NCBI RefSeq assembly: GCF_001719615.1
Contig: NZ_MDVX01000013.1
Coordinates: 101,278 to 165,277, forward strand
DNA length: 64,000 bases
Origin: Neptunicoccus sediminis
GTDB lineage: Bacteria; Pseudomonadota; Alphaproteobacteria; Rhodobacterales; Rhodobacteraceae
Direction of reading: 5' to 3'
Part shown: positions 54,125 to 62,843 of the stretch, one piece after another
Numbering within the stretch: the stretch's first letter is position 1
How the letters are laid out: every line of letters begins with the position of its first letter
Program-made: the position numbers and the translations under genes
Notes under the pieces: generated by a model
The model's input: the letters and a program-made list of their open reading frames with translations, nothing else
Told to the model about the DNA's origin: nothing
Database searches by the model: none

Positions 54125-57121
54125 ATGTCCCAGCACTGGCAAGCCGCCCTTCAGAGCCATTTCAACCTCGCCGCCGATCTGAAAAGACTGGATGGCGAAT
54201 ACGATCTGAACTTTGCGGCCAGTGCAGATGGGAAAGACTATATCTTCAAGGTGATGCGCGCAGGCTGCCCCGTTGATCTGGTGGATATGCAATGCGCAGC
54301 GATCCGTCATCTTTCAACGCAGTTTCCAGACCTGCCCCTGCCCGAACTGGTGCCGACCGTTGACGGTGCGCTCTACACCACTTTACCTGATGAAGAAGGT
54401 GCAGAACGGCTGGTCTGGCTGCAAACCCGCCTGACAGGTGCGTGCTATGCGGATTATATGCCCAAACGACCAGAAATGATCGAACAGTTGGGAACATACC
54501 TCGGGCAGATGGATGCGGGCTTGCAGGATTTCACCCACCCCCAACACGCGGTCCCCTTCAAGTGGCACCTGCCCACCGGCGACTGGATTGCGGCCCATAC
54601 GGATATTATCACCGATTCCGCCCGTCGCGGTATCATCGAACAGATCCTTCAGCAGTTCGCCGCACTGAAACCGGAACTGGAGGCGCTGCCGGTTCAGGCG
54701 ATCCATAATGACCTGAACGATTATAATATTCTGGTGACACGGGACGGCGCGGTGTCCGGCCTGATCGACTTTGGCGATATGACGGCCAGCCCTCGCATCT
54801 GCGATCTGGCCATTGCGGGCGCTTATGTCGTGCTTGACCACGACACACCGGAACGCGCCCTTGCAGCACTGGTGCGTGGGTATCACAAGGCCAATCCACT
54901 TACCGCCGCAGAGTTGGACCTGCTCTACCCGCTGCTGCGGATGCGTCTTGCGGTGAGCGTGGTCAACTCCACCATTGAGGCCACAGAAAACCCCGATGAT
55001 CCTTATGTCACGATCTCTCAGGCCCCTGCGTGGCGCTTTCTTGAGCGGGACGATATTGATGCCGGACTGATGCAGGCGCGTCTGCGGGCTGCCTGCGGGC
55101 TGCCTGTTGTGGAGGGCGCAGACCGGGTGCTGGCCTATCTGAACAGCACCAATGGCAATTTTGCACCACTGATGGGCAAACCGCTGGATGATACCCCCAC
55201 CGGAGCCCTGTCTGTGGCCGCCGTGGCCGCCCCGCGCAATCCGTTCGACATGCCACTGTCAGAGGCCGCAATCTTGGGGGCGGAATATGACACCGGCGAT
55301 ATGTGGATCGGTCTGTGGGGCGAACCCCGCCTGATCTATACCGCACCGGCCTTCCGTCAGGGACCGTGGAAATCCTCCGACCGGCGCACCGTGCATCTGG
55401 CCGTCGATGTTTTCGCCCCAGCCAAAACACCCCTGCATGCCCCGCTGGATGGTGTGGTCGAAGTGATCGAGAACCGCACGACCCATCTCGACTACGGCGG
55501 CGTTATCATCCTGCGCCACGAGACACCGGATGGCACGCCGTTCTTCACCCTCTACGGTCATCTCGCGCCCGATAGCCTTTCCTCCCTCAAGACAGGGGAC
55601 ACAATCGCCAAAGGAACAGCCTTCTGCGCCCTTGGCGACGCCAGCGAAAACGGCGGTTGGGCACCCCACGTGCATTTCCAGCTTGCCCTGACCACCGAGG
55701 GCATGGGGCACGACTGGCCCGGTGTCGCCAATCCCGACGAAATGGAACTCTGGGGCGGCGTCTGCCCCAACCCTGCCGCGCTGTTGAACCTGCCCGATGA
55801 CGCGGTCGCCTATCAACCGATGCCAAAGGCAGAAACGCTCGGCAAGCGGCGCAAGCATTTCGGTGAGAACGTCAAGCTCAGCTATTCCGATCCGGCCATG
55901 TTCCTGCGCGGCTGGAAACACCACCTGTTTGACGAATGGGGTCGCCCCCATCTGGACGCCTATAACAACGTCCCCCATGTGGGCCACGCCCACCCGCGGA
56001 TTCAGGCCATTGCTGCGGACCAGTTGATGCGGATGAACTCCAACACCCGCTACCTGCACCCCGCACAAACCGATTTTGCTGATACGGTACTGGCGAAGAT
56101 GCCCGATCCGCTGTCCGTGTGTTTCTTCGTCAATTCAGGGACCGAGGCAAACGAACTCGCCCTGCGCCTTGCCGCAGCCCATTCCGGTGGCAAGGACATC
56201 ATCACCGCCAATCACGGCTATCATGGCAACACCACCGGCGCGATTGCGATCTCGGCCTATAAATTCAACGCCAAAGGCGGGGTCGGTCAGGCGGACTGGG
56301 TGCAACTGGTGGACGTGGCAGATGATTTCGCCGGCCCCTTCCGGCGCGAAGACCCGGACTGCGCCGACAAATACGCCGCCCAGATCGACGAGGCCATCGC
56401 CGCCGTCACCGCACGCGGCAGCAAGGTGTCCGGCTGGATCAGCGAAGTCTTTCCCTCTGTCGGTGGCCAGATCATCCCGCCCCAAGGCTACCTGCCACAA
56501 GTCTACGCCAAAATACGCGCCGCCGGCGGCGTCTGTATCGCGGATGAGGTGCAAACCGGACTCGGGCGACTGGGCGAGCACTATTTCGCCTTTGAACAAC
56601 AAGGCGTCACACCTGACATCGTGGTGCTCGGCAAACCCATCGGCAACGGCCACCCCATCGGCGTTGTCGTGACCACACCGGAAATCGCCGCCAGCTTTGC
56701 CCAAGGACCGGAGTATTTCTCAACCTTCGGCGGCTCGACCCTGTCCTGCCGGATCGGGGCAGAGGTGCTGAAAATCGTAGACGACGAAGGCTTGCAGGAA
56801 AACGCCCGCCAGCGCGGAAATGAACTGCTCGACGGTTTGCGCAAACTACAGGAAAGACACGCCGTCATCGGGGACATTCGCGGCATGGGCCTGTTTGTTG
56901 GCGTTGACCTTGTGACGGACCGCGAAACCCGCGCTCCTGCCACAGAAATCGCAGACCGCGTGATCAACCGCATGAAGGAAAACCGCATCCTGATCGGCTC
57001 GGAAGGGGCGCATCACAACGTGCTGAAAATCCGCCCGCCCCTGACCATCGACGCCGAAGACATAGAACGTATCCTACACCAGCTCGACCGAATTTTCAGC
57101 GAAACCGCCTGCCAACCCTGA
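54125..57121 (+). CDS. Trifunctional fusion: APH-like kinase, M23 peptidase domain, class III PLP phospho-lyase/aminotransferase
   Basis: A 998-residue fusion. Residues about 1-330: an aminoglycoside-phosphotransferase-like kinase with HNDLNDYNILV near 193 and IDFGD near 215. About 390-560: an M23 domain with HLAVD near 423 and HVHFQL near 515, the zinc ligands of LytM-type peptidases. About 575-998: fold I PLP enzyme with NVPHVGHAHPRI, NSGTEANELALRLA, ADEVQTGLGRLG and the PLP lysine in VLGKPIGNGHPIG near 836. The kinase and PLP parts resemble hydroxylysine kinase and the ethanolamine-phosphate/phosphohydroxylysine phospho-lyases, a pathway that phosphorylates then eliminates an amino alcohol. 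Fused members occur in Rhodobacterales. Substrate and role of the M23 part are unknown. Confidence 0.88.
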   Translation: MSQHWQAALQSHFNLAADLKRLDGEYDLNFAASADGKDYIFKVMRAGCPVDLVDMQCAAIRHLSTQFPDLPLPELVPTVDGALYTTLPDEEGAERLVWLQTRLTGACYADYMPKRPEMIEQLGTYLGQMDAGLQDFTHPQHAVPFKWHLPTGDWIAAHTDIITDSARRGIIEQILQQFAALKPELEALPVQAIHNDLNDYNILVTRDGAVSGLIDFGDMTASPRICDLAIAGAYVVLDHDTPERALAALVRGYHKANPLTAAELDLLYPLLRMRLAVSVVNSTIEATENPDDPYVTISQAPAWRFLERDDIDAGLMQARLRAACGLPVVEGADRVLAYLNSTNGNFAPLMGKPLDDTPTGALSVAAVAAPRNPFDMPLSEAAILGAEYDTGDMWIGLWGEPRLIYTAPAFRQGPWKSSDRRTVHLAVDVFAPAKTPLHAPLDGVVEVIENRTTHLDYGGVIILRHETPDGTPFFTLYGHLAPDSLSSLKTGDTIAKGTAFCALGDASENGGWAPHVHFQLALTTEGMGHDWPGVANPDEMELWGGVCPNPAALLNLPDDAVAYQPMPKAETLGKRRKHFGENVKLSYSDPAMFLRGWKHHLFDEWGRPHLDAYNNVPHVGHAHPRIQAIAADQLMRMNSNTRYLHPAQTDFADTVLAKMPDPLSVCFFVNSGTEANELALRLAAAHSGGKDIITANHGYHGNTTGAIAISAYKFNAKGGVGQADWVQLVDVADDFAGPFRREDPDCADKYAAQIDEAIAAVTARGSKVSGWISEVFPSVGGQIIPPQGYLPQVYAKIRAAGGVCIADEVQTGLGRLGEHYFAFEQQGVTPDIVVLGKPIGNGHPIGVVVTTPEIAASFAQGPEYFSTFGGSTLSCRIGAEVLKIVDDEGLQENARQRGNELLDGLRKLQERHAVIGDIRGMGLFVGVDLVTDRETRAPATEIADRVINRMKENRILIGSEGAHHNVLKIRPPLTIDAEDIERILHQLDRIFSETACQP

Positions 57122-57154
57122 GCATATCAAAGCGAGTAAAACCAACCACTCCCC

Positions 57155-57187
57155 GTTTCAATGTTCCCTAAATACTCCTGCCGGAGG
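57155..57187. repeat. Recurrent intergenic element, copy 4 at the island edge
   Basis: Reads GTTTCAATGTTCC, CTAAATACTC, CTGCCGGAGG. It combines the CAATGTTCC word with the CCGGAGG part seen at 9155, linking the two forms. It is the last core-like feature before the integrase. Confidence 0.74.
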
Positions 57188-57329
57188 GGTATATCCTTCG
57201 TATCAAGCGCTGTCACGAACGCTCTGAGATTTAAATCGTGCTTTGATAAGAGTGCGGTAGCGTCTCAGCGCGGTCCGGAAATTCCCGGGCAGTGCCATCT
57301 GCGTTTGTAGATATTTCGGAGGTGCACAT

Positions 57330-58499
57330 ATGGCAAAATCCAATTTTTTTACAGTCGCACAGTTAAAGTCCCTGCCGCCTGGCAAACATTGCGACGGACA
57401 GGGGTTATGGTTGTTTAAAAGGAAAGACGGCGGGGCACAATGGACCTTCCGGTTTTCCCTGTTCGGTCGTCAACGCGAGATGGGACTTGGCTCCTATCCT
57501 CTCCTGTCTCTCGCAGACGCCCGGAAAGCGGCCCATGATGTGCGGCGGATTGTGGCGAACGGCGATGATCCAATCAAGATCAAGCAACGGCAGAGAAACC
57601 ATGCAAGCGCACAGGAAGGTCGGTTCCATGTTCTGGCCTATGCTGCTTTTGAAGCCCATCGCTCCACGCTGAAGCATGAGGGGTCGGACGGGATGTGGTT
57701 CAGCCCGATCAAGAACCATCTTCTGCCCCATCTGGGAATGATGCCGATCGTCAAGATCGACCAGCATGACATTAAACAGGCACTTTCCCGTGGCTGGGAG
57801 ACTTCTCCCGTCACAGCAAAGAAGGCTCTTTCCCGACTAAAGGTGATCCTGAGCTATGCAATCGCAGAAGGCTTTGACGTGAACCTCGGCATCATTGACC
57901 AAGCACGCATCCTGCTTGGAGCACCAAGACACACGGTTACCCATATCGCAGCGCTCGACTGGGCTGAGGCGCCTGCCTTTTACCAATCGCTTGGAGAGCT
58001 AGCACCCGCAGAACTGGCGCTTCGCATGCTGATGCTGACAGGTGTGCGTTCGGATGCGGTCAACAATATGCGGCTTGAGCAGATCACTGGGGACATCTGG
58101 ACGGTGCCTGTAGAGCATGTCAAAGGCCGCAAGGGCTTTACCAAACCTTTCAGGGTACCTCTGTCCGGTGAAGCCTTGCGGGTGGTCGATCTCGCCCGAG
58201 CGATTGAGCAAAACGGCTATCTCTTTCCCAACAGCCGTGGCGGCCCGCTCAATAAGATGTCAATGCGCAACTACATGGTCGAGGGCGGCCTAGAAGCCCG
58301 CCCTCACGGGTTTCGCTCTACATTGCGCACATGGCTGTCCGAACGCACAGAATGCGCACGGGAGGTGGCTGAGGCCTGCCTTGGGCACTTCGCCGTCAAC
58401 GATGTGGAGGATGCCTATAACCGTGCGGATTATCTGGAACGCCGCAAGCCATTCTTGGCGGAATGGGCCGGTTATTTGATTGGTGGGGACTCATGCTAA
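57330..58499 (+). CDS. Tyrosine recombinase (P4-type integrase)
   Basis: A 389-residue integrase. N-terminal DUF4102-like part (LKSLPPGKHCDGQGLWLFKRKDGGAQWTFRF, GLGSYPLLSLADARK), core-binding domain about 95-185, and catalytic part with LTGVRSDAV (Arg I), HGFRSTLRTWL (His-x-x-Arg), CLGHFAVNDVEDAYNRADYLERRK (Tyr). A strong GGAGG precedes the ATG. It marks the left end of a mobile island; no tRNA lies next to it, so its attachment site is not the usual tRNA 3' end. Confidence 0.92.
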   Translation: MAKSNFFTVAQLKSLPPGKHCDGQGLWLFKRKDGGAQWTFRFSLFGRQREMGLGSYPLLSLADARKAAHDVRRIVANGDDPIKIKQRQRNHASAQEGRFHVLAYAAFEAHRSTLKHEGSDGMWFSPIKNHLLPHLGMMPIVKIDQHDIKQALSRGWETSPVTAKKALSRLKVILSYAIAEGFDVNLGIIDQARILLGAPRHTVTHIAALDWAEAPAFYQSLGELAPAELALRMLMLTGVRSDAVNNMRLEQITGDIWTVPVEHVKGRKGFTKPFRVPLSGEALRVVDLARAIEQNGYLFPNSRGGPLNKMSMRNYMVEGGLEARPHGFRSTLRTWLSERTECAREVAEACLGHFAVNDVEDAYNRADYLERRKPFLAEWAGYLIGGDSC

Positions 58500-58921
58500 A
58501 CGTCGGTTCTCAGGAAATCCATATAAGCCTTTGTATGACTGGTATGTGTCAACGGTGGACATTCACTTCTGACACCGTGCTCAAATCATTTCTAGATGCA
58601 GACATCCATCGGCTTCGCAGGCAGGGGGAAAATTCTGACCTTAGTTTTAATGAACATGAACGGCCCTTAACTGACAGTCAGGCCGAGGAAGGCAAATGGC
58701 CGCTTTCTAAACATCTGCCGTCCGCGCTCCCAAAAACGGCATCGCCCTACGCTCAGGGCGTGAAGGCAACAGCAGCTGCGCTTCGTCGCGCACCTTGTTG
58801 CAATACAGAGCTTAGCACTAGCCACAGCAATGCTTGTACTTCTTGCCGCTGCCGCAAGGACACTTCTCGTTACGCCCAACTTTTCGTCCTGCGGCCCGCC
58901 GCAAGAAATCCTCAATTTTGA
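58493..58921 (+). CDS. Doubtful small ORF after the integrase
   Basis: An open frame of 142 codons starting ATGCTAA inside the integrase stop, which suggests translational coupling. The first 60 residues (LNVGSQEIHISLCMTGMCQRW, DADIHRLRRQGENSD) look protein-like, but the last third runs antisense to the SEC-C gene and is Cys/Arg-rich, as an antisense read of a zinc motif would be. It may be a decayed or frameshifted cargo gene. No family recognised. Confidence 0.3.
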   Translation: MLNVGSQEIHISLCMTGMCQRWTFTSDTVLKSFLDADIHRLRRQGENSDLSFNEHERPLTDSQAEEGKWPLSKHLPSALPKTASPYAQGVKATAAALRRAPCCNTELSTSHSNACTSCRCRKDTSRYAQLFVLRPAARNPQF

Positions 58922-60923
58922 CCATGGGTGGCGCTGAAGCCATCTGTGCTTCAAGCTTATAGTCAAAAACATGTTTCTGCCGAACATATGCGCCGAAACG
59001 GACCAACTCGGTCGAAGGGTCAACGTTAAGACCCAACCATTTGTCAGCCTTTTGAAAATACTTGCGACGTACCATGTGCTGTCGCAACGACGGCTCCGCC
59101 ACGAACTGGGGATCAGAGTTGCAGTGGATTGTCAGACCGGAAGAGCGATTTTCTAAAGGTAGCGTGGCGTCACCTCTTCCTTTCGCCGCCATTCGTGAGA
59201 CCAACGCCTCAATCTGATTGATTCCGTCTTCTCCCATTTCCAAAAAAGACAGCCCTAATTCAACGCAGAGAGCGTTGGGATTTCGATCAACATCGTCAAT
59301 CACACGACCGACGAACGTACCTTTAAAACGCGTCAGTAATCCTTCCGGAGTATCCTTTCCCGGAAGACCTTCCCTACGCACAATCATGGCGGCATCGATA
59401 TCGCTCGCCAGACTGTCATCAAGGCTTAAGAAATCATTTTCGGTTTCAAGCCAGAGGTTTGCCTTCAGGAAAAAGCCGAGAACACCCAATTCGTTTGTCG
59501 TCATGATCCTATCATAATAAAGAGCGCGGCGTTCTAGGTAGGCTAGAACCCGAATGGGAGAGGTAACCAGCTCTGAGAGGACATCTAAAGTGAATAGATC
59601 GACGCAAAGCGGGTTTTCAAATCCTTCAGCGGAATCGGTCTGCAGGAATTGTCGAACTTGAATGCTAAGTGCTGGATAGTGATCCGATACGACCGTAATT
59701 GGAAACACTCGCTCTGGCTTTTTCAGCTCTACCACATTTCCGGCTGCGTCCTTTGCAACTATACTCTCAGTTTTCAGCCCGTTGAAACAAGCTCGGCACT
59801 GACCGTAAGCCTCTTGAATTGCGAGCTGAAAGTCTTTCTGAATTTTTACTAAGTTGCCGCTCCGCGAAGCTGCAGTCAGCTTTTGTGACTTGCACTGAAA
59901 AACGATCCCGATTTCACCGAAAGAAACGTAGACATCAATTTCACCGACCTTCTTTGCGCCATCAAAAAGATCCAAATTTTCGAATACGTGTTCGTCACCG
60001 AAGACCCTTTTTAGGAAATGAAAGGTCATTGCCTCTGTGAAGTGGCCTTTATTTGCGGATGCCGTCGCTCGGTATGCCGCGTCTTGGTACATCCAATGAG
60101 CCGGAGACTCATAAATAGCTTCCATCAGGCTGACGTATTGAAACAAGAAGTACCGCCCCTCCAAGAGGACGATGGGCCTTGCGGCGGTAATGTTGAAGTC
60201 CGTCACCGATTTAAAAGACGCATTCTCGGAACTGACATTACAGGAGAAAGCATCGAAAAAAGCCTCGACTGTTTTCTTTGGCAAGCCTGAAATACTGACT
60301 ATGTCTCCTTGCTCTAGCTCGAATGCTGGAAGCATGGTCCAAAGTGTCGGGTCAGTCTTCCTAAGACTTTCGAGGTGTTGCATCGCCTTTTGGGACTGAA
60401 TATCAACAATCACGTTGGCAATGATTTTGGCATCCTTGAGAGTAAACCCTACGGTGTCTGCAAGCCATTGCTCATCCTGCAGGTAACGCTCTTCCGCAAA
60501 TTCAATGTACTGAAATGCGTACGCGCTTTCGGTCGCGTAAAATGCTGCTTCTCTGATCGCCTCTCCCGTAGAAAGGGGTGAGATGTCCACCTCCCAGTCG
60601 CGGAAGGCGTCTTTGATCATGCATTGATGAATTTCTTCAAGAAGGCGCTCTGATCTCTCTAAGTACTCCGCGGCTACTCCTTGATCGGGAAACTCAATTG
60701 AACCGCTGCCTCCAAGCAGCCCACCGATCAACGCTGCAATCTCGGTACGTATAAGACGTTGCGGTGTTTTCTTGTCCGCAATTAGCTTGCCAGTCATTTG
60801 ATCTTCGAAGCCGATCCAATTGTCTCGGAAACAGAACATCGAGATTGCGTGCACAAAACCCGGGCTTTGGCACAGTTCGATAAGTTCCTGAAAGCATTTC
60901 TCCTCAGTTCGCATTCGCGACAA
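58818..60923 (-). CDS. Predicted PD-(D/E)XK nuclease with C-terminal SEC-C zinc motif
   Basis: A 701-residue protein of lower GC than the core genes. The C-terminus is a clean SEC-C metal site: C688-x-C690, then H698-C699 (NEKCPCGSGKKYKHCCG). Near the middle, TEAMTFHFLKRVFGD (E297), VGEIDVYVSFGEIGIVFQCKSQ (D330 and Q343-x-K345) follows the order E...D...(Q)xK of restriction-endonuclease-like nucleases, as in Mrr/NERD relatives that select damaged or foreign DNA. The flanks (1-290 and 350-680) are helical with no recognised domain. It lies alone beside an integrase, opposite to it, the usual place for anti-phage cargo. Function is inferred. Confidence 0.72.
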   Translation of the reverse strand: MSRMRTEEKCFQELIELCQSPGFVHAISMFCFRDNWIGFEDQMTGKLIADKKTPQRLIRTEIAALIGGLLGGSGSIEFPDQGVAAEYLERSERLLEEIHQCMIKDAFRDWEVDISPLSTGEAIREAAFYATESAYAFQYIEFAEERYLQDEQWLADTVGFTLKDAKIIANVIVDIQSQKAMQHLESLRKTDPTLWTMLPAFELEQGDIVSISGLPKKTVEAFFDAFSCNVSSENASFKSVTDFNITAARPIVLLEGRYFLFQYVSLMEAIYESPAHWMYQDAAYRATASANKGHFTEAMTFHFLKRVFGDEHVFENLDLFDGAKKVGEIDVYVSFGEIGIVFQCKSQKLTAASRSGNLVKIQKDFQLAIQEAYGQCRACFNGLKTESIVAKDAAGNVVELKKPERVFPITVVSDHYPALSIQVRQFLQTDSAEGFENPLCVDLFTLDVLSELVTSPIRVLAYLERRALYYDRIMTTNELGVLGFFLKANLWLETENDFLSLDDSLASDIDAAMIVRREGLPGKDTPEGLLTRFKGTFVGRVIDDVDRNPNALCVELGLSFLEMGEDGINQIEALVSRMAAKGRGDATLPLENRSSGLTIHCNSDPQFVAEPSLRQHMVRRKYFQKADKWLGLNVDPSTELVRFGAYVRQKHVFDYKLEAQMASAPPMVKIEDFLRRAAGRKVGRNEKCPCGSGKKYKHCCG

Positions 60924-61118
60924 CTCCTTGAAGACAAATCATAAACAATAAAGTTACGATGGATGACGATAACGTTGTTAAGGTGCGATATTTTGTAACT
61001 GTCATCCAGCGTTTTGTTTGATAACACAACTGCAAGGTTACCGCTCGGCGGGATCAGTATAGCGCAGCGACCGATAGCTGACGTTCGCGTTCAGCGCTGC
61101 GAAGGTCCGCTTCCCGCC

Positions 61119-62709
61119 TATTTTGTTGAAAAAGTCTTTGTTGCTTTGCAGCAAGTCCTTTGATTCACTTGTTATTGTAGGATGGGGGAGGATTTTGCGA
61201 TGATGGGCACCCAGGAAGCTTCGGCGCTGCTGTTTTACGACTTTGACATGGAGGCGCATGTCCCGTCAGATCATATGCTGCGCGAGATTGACCGGTTTCT
61301 GGACGTCGGCACAATCCGCCAGCAGTTGAGGCAGTATTACAGCCACCTCGGACGCCCCTCGATTGATCCTGAGCTGATCATACGGATGTTGGTGGTCGGA
61401 TATGTTATGGGCATCCGGTCAGAACGGCGGCTTTGCGACGAAGTTCATTTGAACCTGGCCTATCGCTGGTTCTGTCGCCTGGGCTTGGATCAAAAGGTGC
61501 CCGATCACAGCACGTTCTCTAAATATCGTCATGGCAAATTCCGCGACAGCGATTTGCTGCGTTCTGTGTTCGAAGCCACCGTCGCACGCTGTATCTCAGA
61601 AGGTCTGGTCGGTGGTCATGGATTTGCCGTTGATGCCAGCCTGATCGAAGCCGATGTCGATCGAATGAACTCAACTGCGCAGGCGGAATGGGACGTTTCT
61701 GCTATCGACCCGGACGATGCGCCACGGGCTGTCAGAGAATATCTTGACGTTCTCGATGACAAAGCGTTTGGGGCATCAACACCGGTCAAACCCAAATTCA
61801 CATCCCATTCCGATCCGGCAAGCAAATGGACTGCGGCGCGCAAAGGCCCGGCAATCTTCACCTATTCGAATAACTATCTGATCGACACGGACCATTCCGT
61901 CATCGTGGATATCGAGGCGACACGCTCAATCAGGCAGGCCGAAGTGGGCGCGGCGCAAACCATGATTGATCGAACAGAAAGGCGCTTCGGTATCAAACCG
62001 GACTGGCTCGTTGCAGATACTGCCTATGGATCGGCAGAGAACCTGGCGTGGCTGACAAAGAAGCGCAGCATCATTCCCTTCATACCATTGATCGACAAAT
62101 CCGAGCGTAAAGATGGCACATTTTCCCGTTCCGACTTCGAATGGGACGAAGACAACGACCGTTATACCTGCCCTGAAGGCCAGCACCTGTTGCAGTCCCG
62201 CCGGAATTATTCTGACCCGCGCAGGAAAGAACCCAAAACCGGCCGTCGCAGATACAGAGCCACCAAAGCCATCTGTGATGCGTGCCCGTCGAAACAAAAG
62301 TGCTGCCCGAACACCAACACCCGCTTCATCGGTCGCGAAGAACATGAAGACGCCCGTGACTTCGCCCGAATGGCTGCCAAATCGCCCTTCAACCCAAAGG
62401 CTCAGGCCAAACGCAAAAAGGTCGAGATGCTCTTCGCCCACCTCAAACGCATTCTCGGCCTGGGACGGCTCCGGCTTCGAGGGCCCTGCGGTGTGAGGGA
62501 CGAATTTACGCTCGCTGCAATCGCCCAGAACCTTCGAAAACTTGCAAAACTAAGACCCAAGACCGCCGAAACAAGGATTACGATATGATCTGAACCAACA
62601 AAACGACAGCCCAACCAGCCGCCCAGTACAACGGGCGGAACGATAAGCCCGCGACGAACGCCGCGAGGCGGCCAACCCCTCAGATCACAGCGACTTTTTC
62701 AACAAAATA
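61119..62709 (+). mobile_element. Complete IS1182-family insertion sequence
   Basis: 1591 bp. Ends are perfect 18-base inverted repeats: TATTTTGTTGAAAAAGTC at 61119-61136 and its complement at 62692-62709. Both ends are flanked by CGCC (61115-61118 and 62710-62713), a 4-base target duplication. Perfect ends and an intact transposase point to a recent insertion. Confidence 0.93.
61200..62588 (+). CDS. IS1182-family transposase
   Basis: A 462-residue DDE transposase. N-terminal IS1182 domain (VPSDHMLREIDRFLDV, RPSIDPELIIRMLVVGYVMGIRSERRLCDEVHLNLAYRWFC), catalytic Asp in GFAVDASLIEADV, second in VADTAYGSAENL, a Cys-rich block CDACPSKQKCCP, and a late segment with LFAHLKRILGLGRLRLRG. Start at 61200, where GGGGGAGG stands 9 bases upstream; the frame opens 6 codons earlier. 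Intact. Confidence 0.92.
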   Translation: MMGTQEASALLFYDFDMEAHVPSDHMLREIDRFLDVGTIRQQLRQYYSHLGRPSIDPELIIRMLVVGYVMGIRSERRLCDEVHLNLAYRWFCRLGLDQKVPDHSTFSKYRHGKFRDSDLLRSVFEATVARCISEGLVGGHGFAVDASLIEADVDRMNSTAQAEWDVSAIDPDDAPRAVREYLDVLDDKAFGASTPVKPKFTSHSDPASKWTAARKGPAIFTYSNNYLIDTDHSVIVDIEATRSIRQAEVGAAQTMIDRTERRFGIKPDWLVADTAYGSAENLAWLTKKRSIIPFIPLIDKSERKDGTFSRSDFEWDEDNDRYTCPEGQHLLQSRRNYSDPRRKEPKTGRRRYRATKAICDACPSKQKCCPNTNTRFIGREEHEDARDFARMAAKSPFNPKAQAKRKKVEMLFAHLKRILGLGRLRLRGPCGVRDEFTLAAIAQNLRKLAKLRPKTAETRITI

Positions 62710-62713
62710 CGCC

Positions 62714-62843
62714 CAAGATGTTGAAACGCTGCATCGCAGAAACCGAAACTTAGGGCGGAAAGCATGCGTAATTGGGCTGACCCTGCACTTTGGTCGAGCT
62801 CCCGATAAGATCGCAGCATAGCTGTGAACAAGGGAGACAGAAA
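62714..62843 (+). other. Left non-coding end of the IS110 element
   Basis: About 130 bases with no gene, between the IS1182 target duplication and the IS110 transposase ATG. In IS110-family elements the bridge RNA that pairs target and donor DNA is encoded in a non-coding end, so this is where one would look. No inverted repeats are seen, as expected for this family. The exact left boundary is not visible. Confidence 0.4.
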
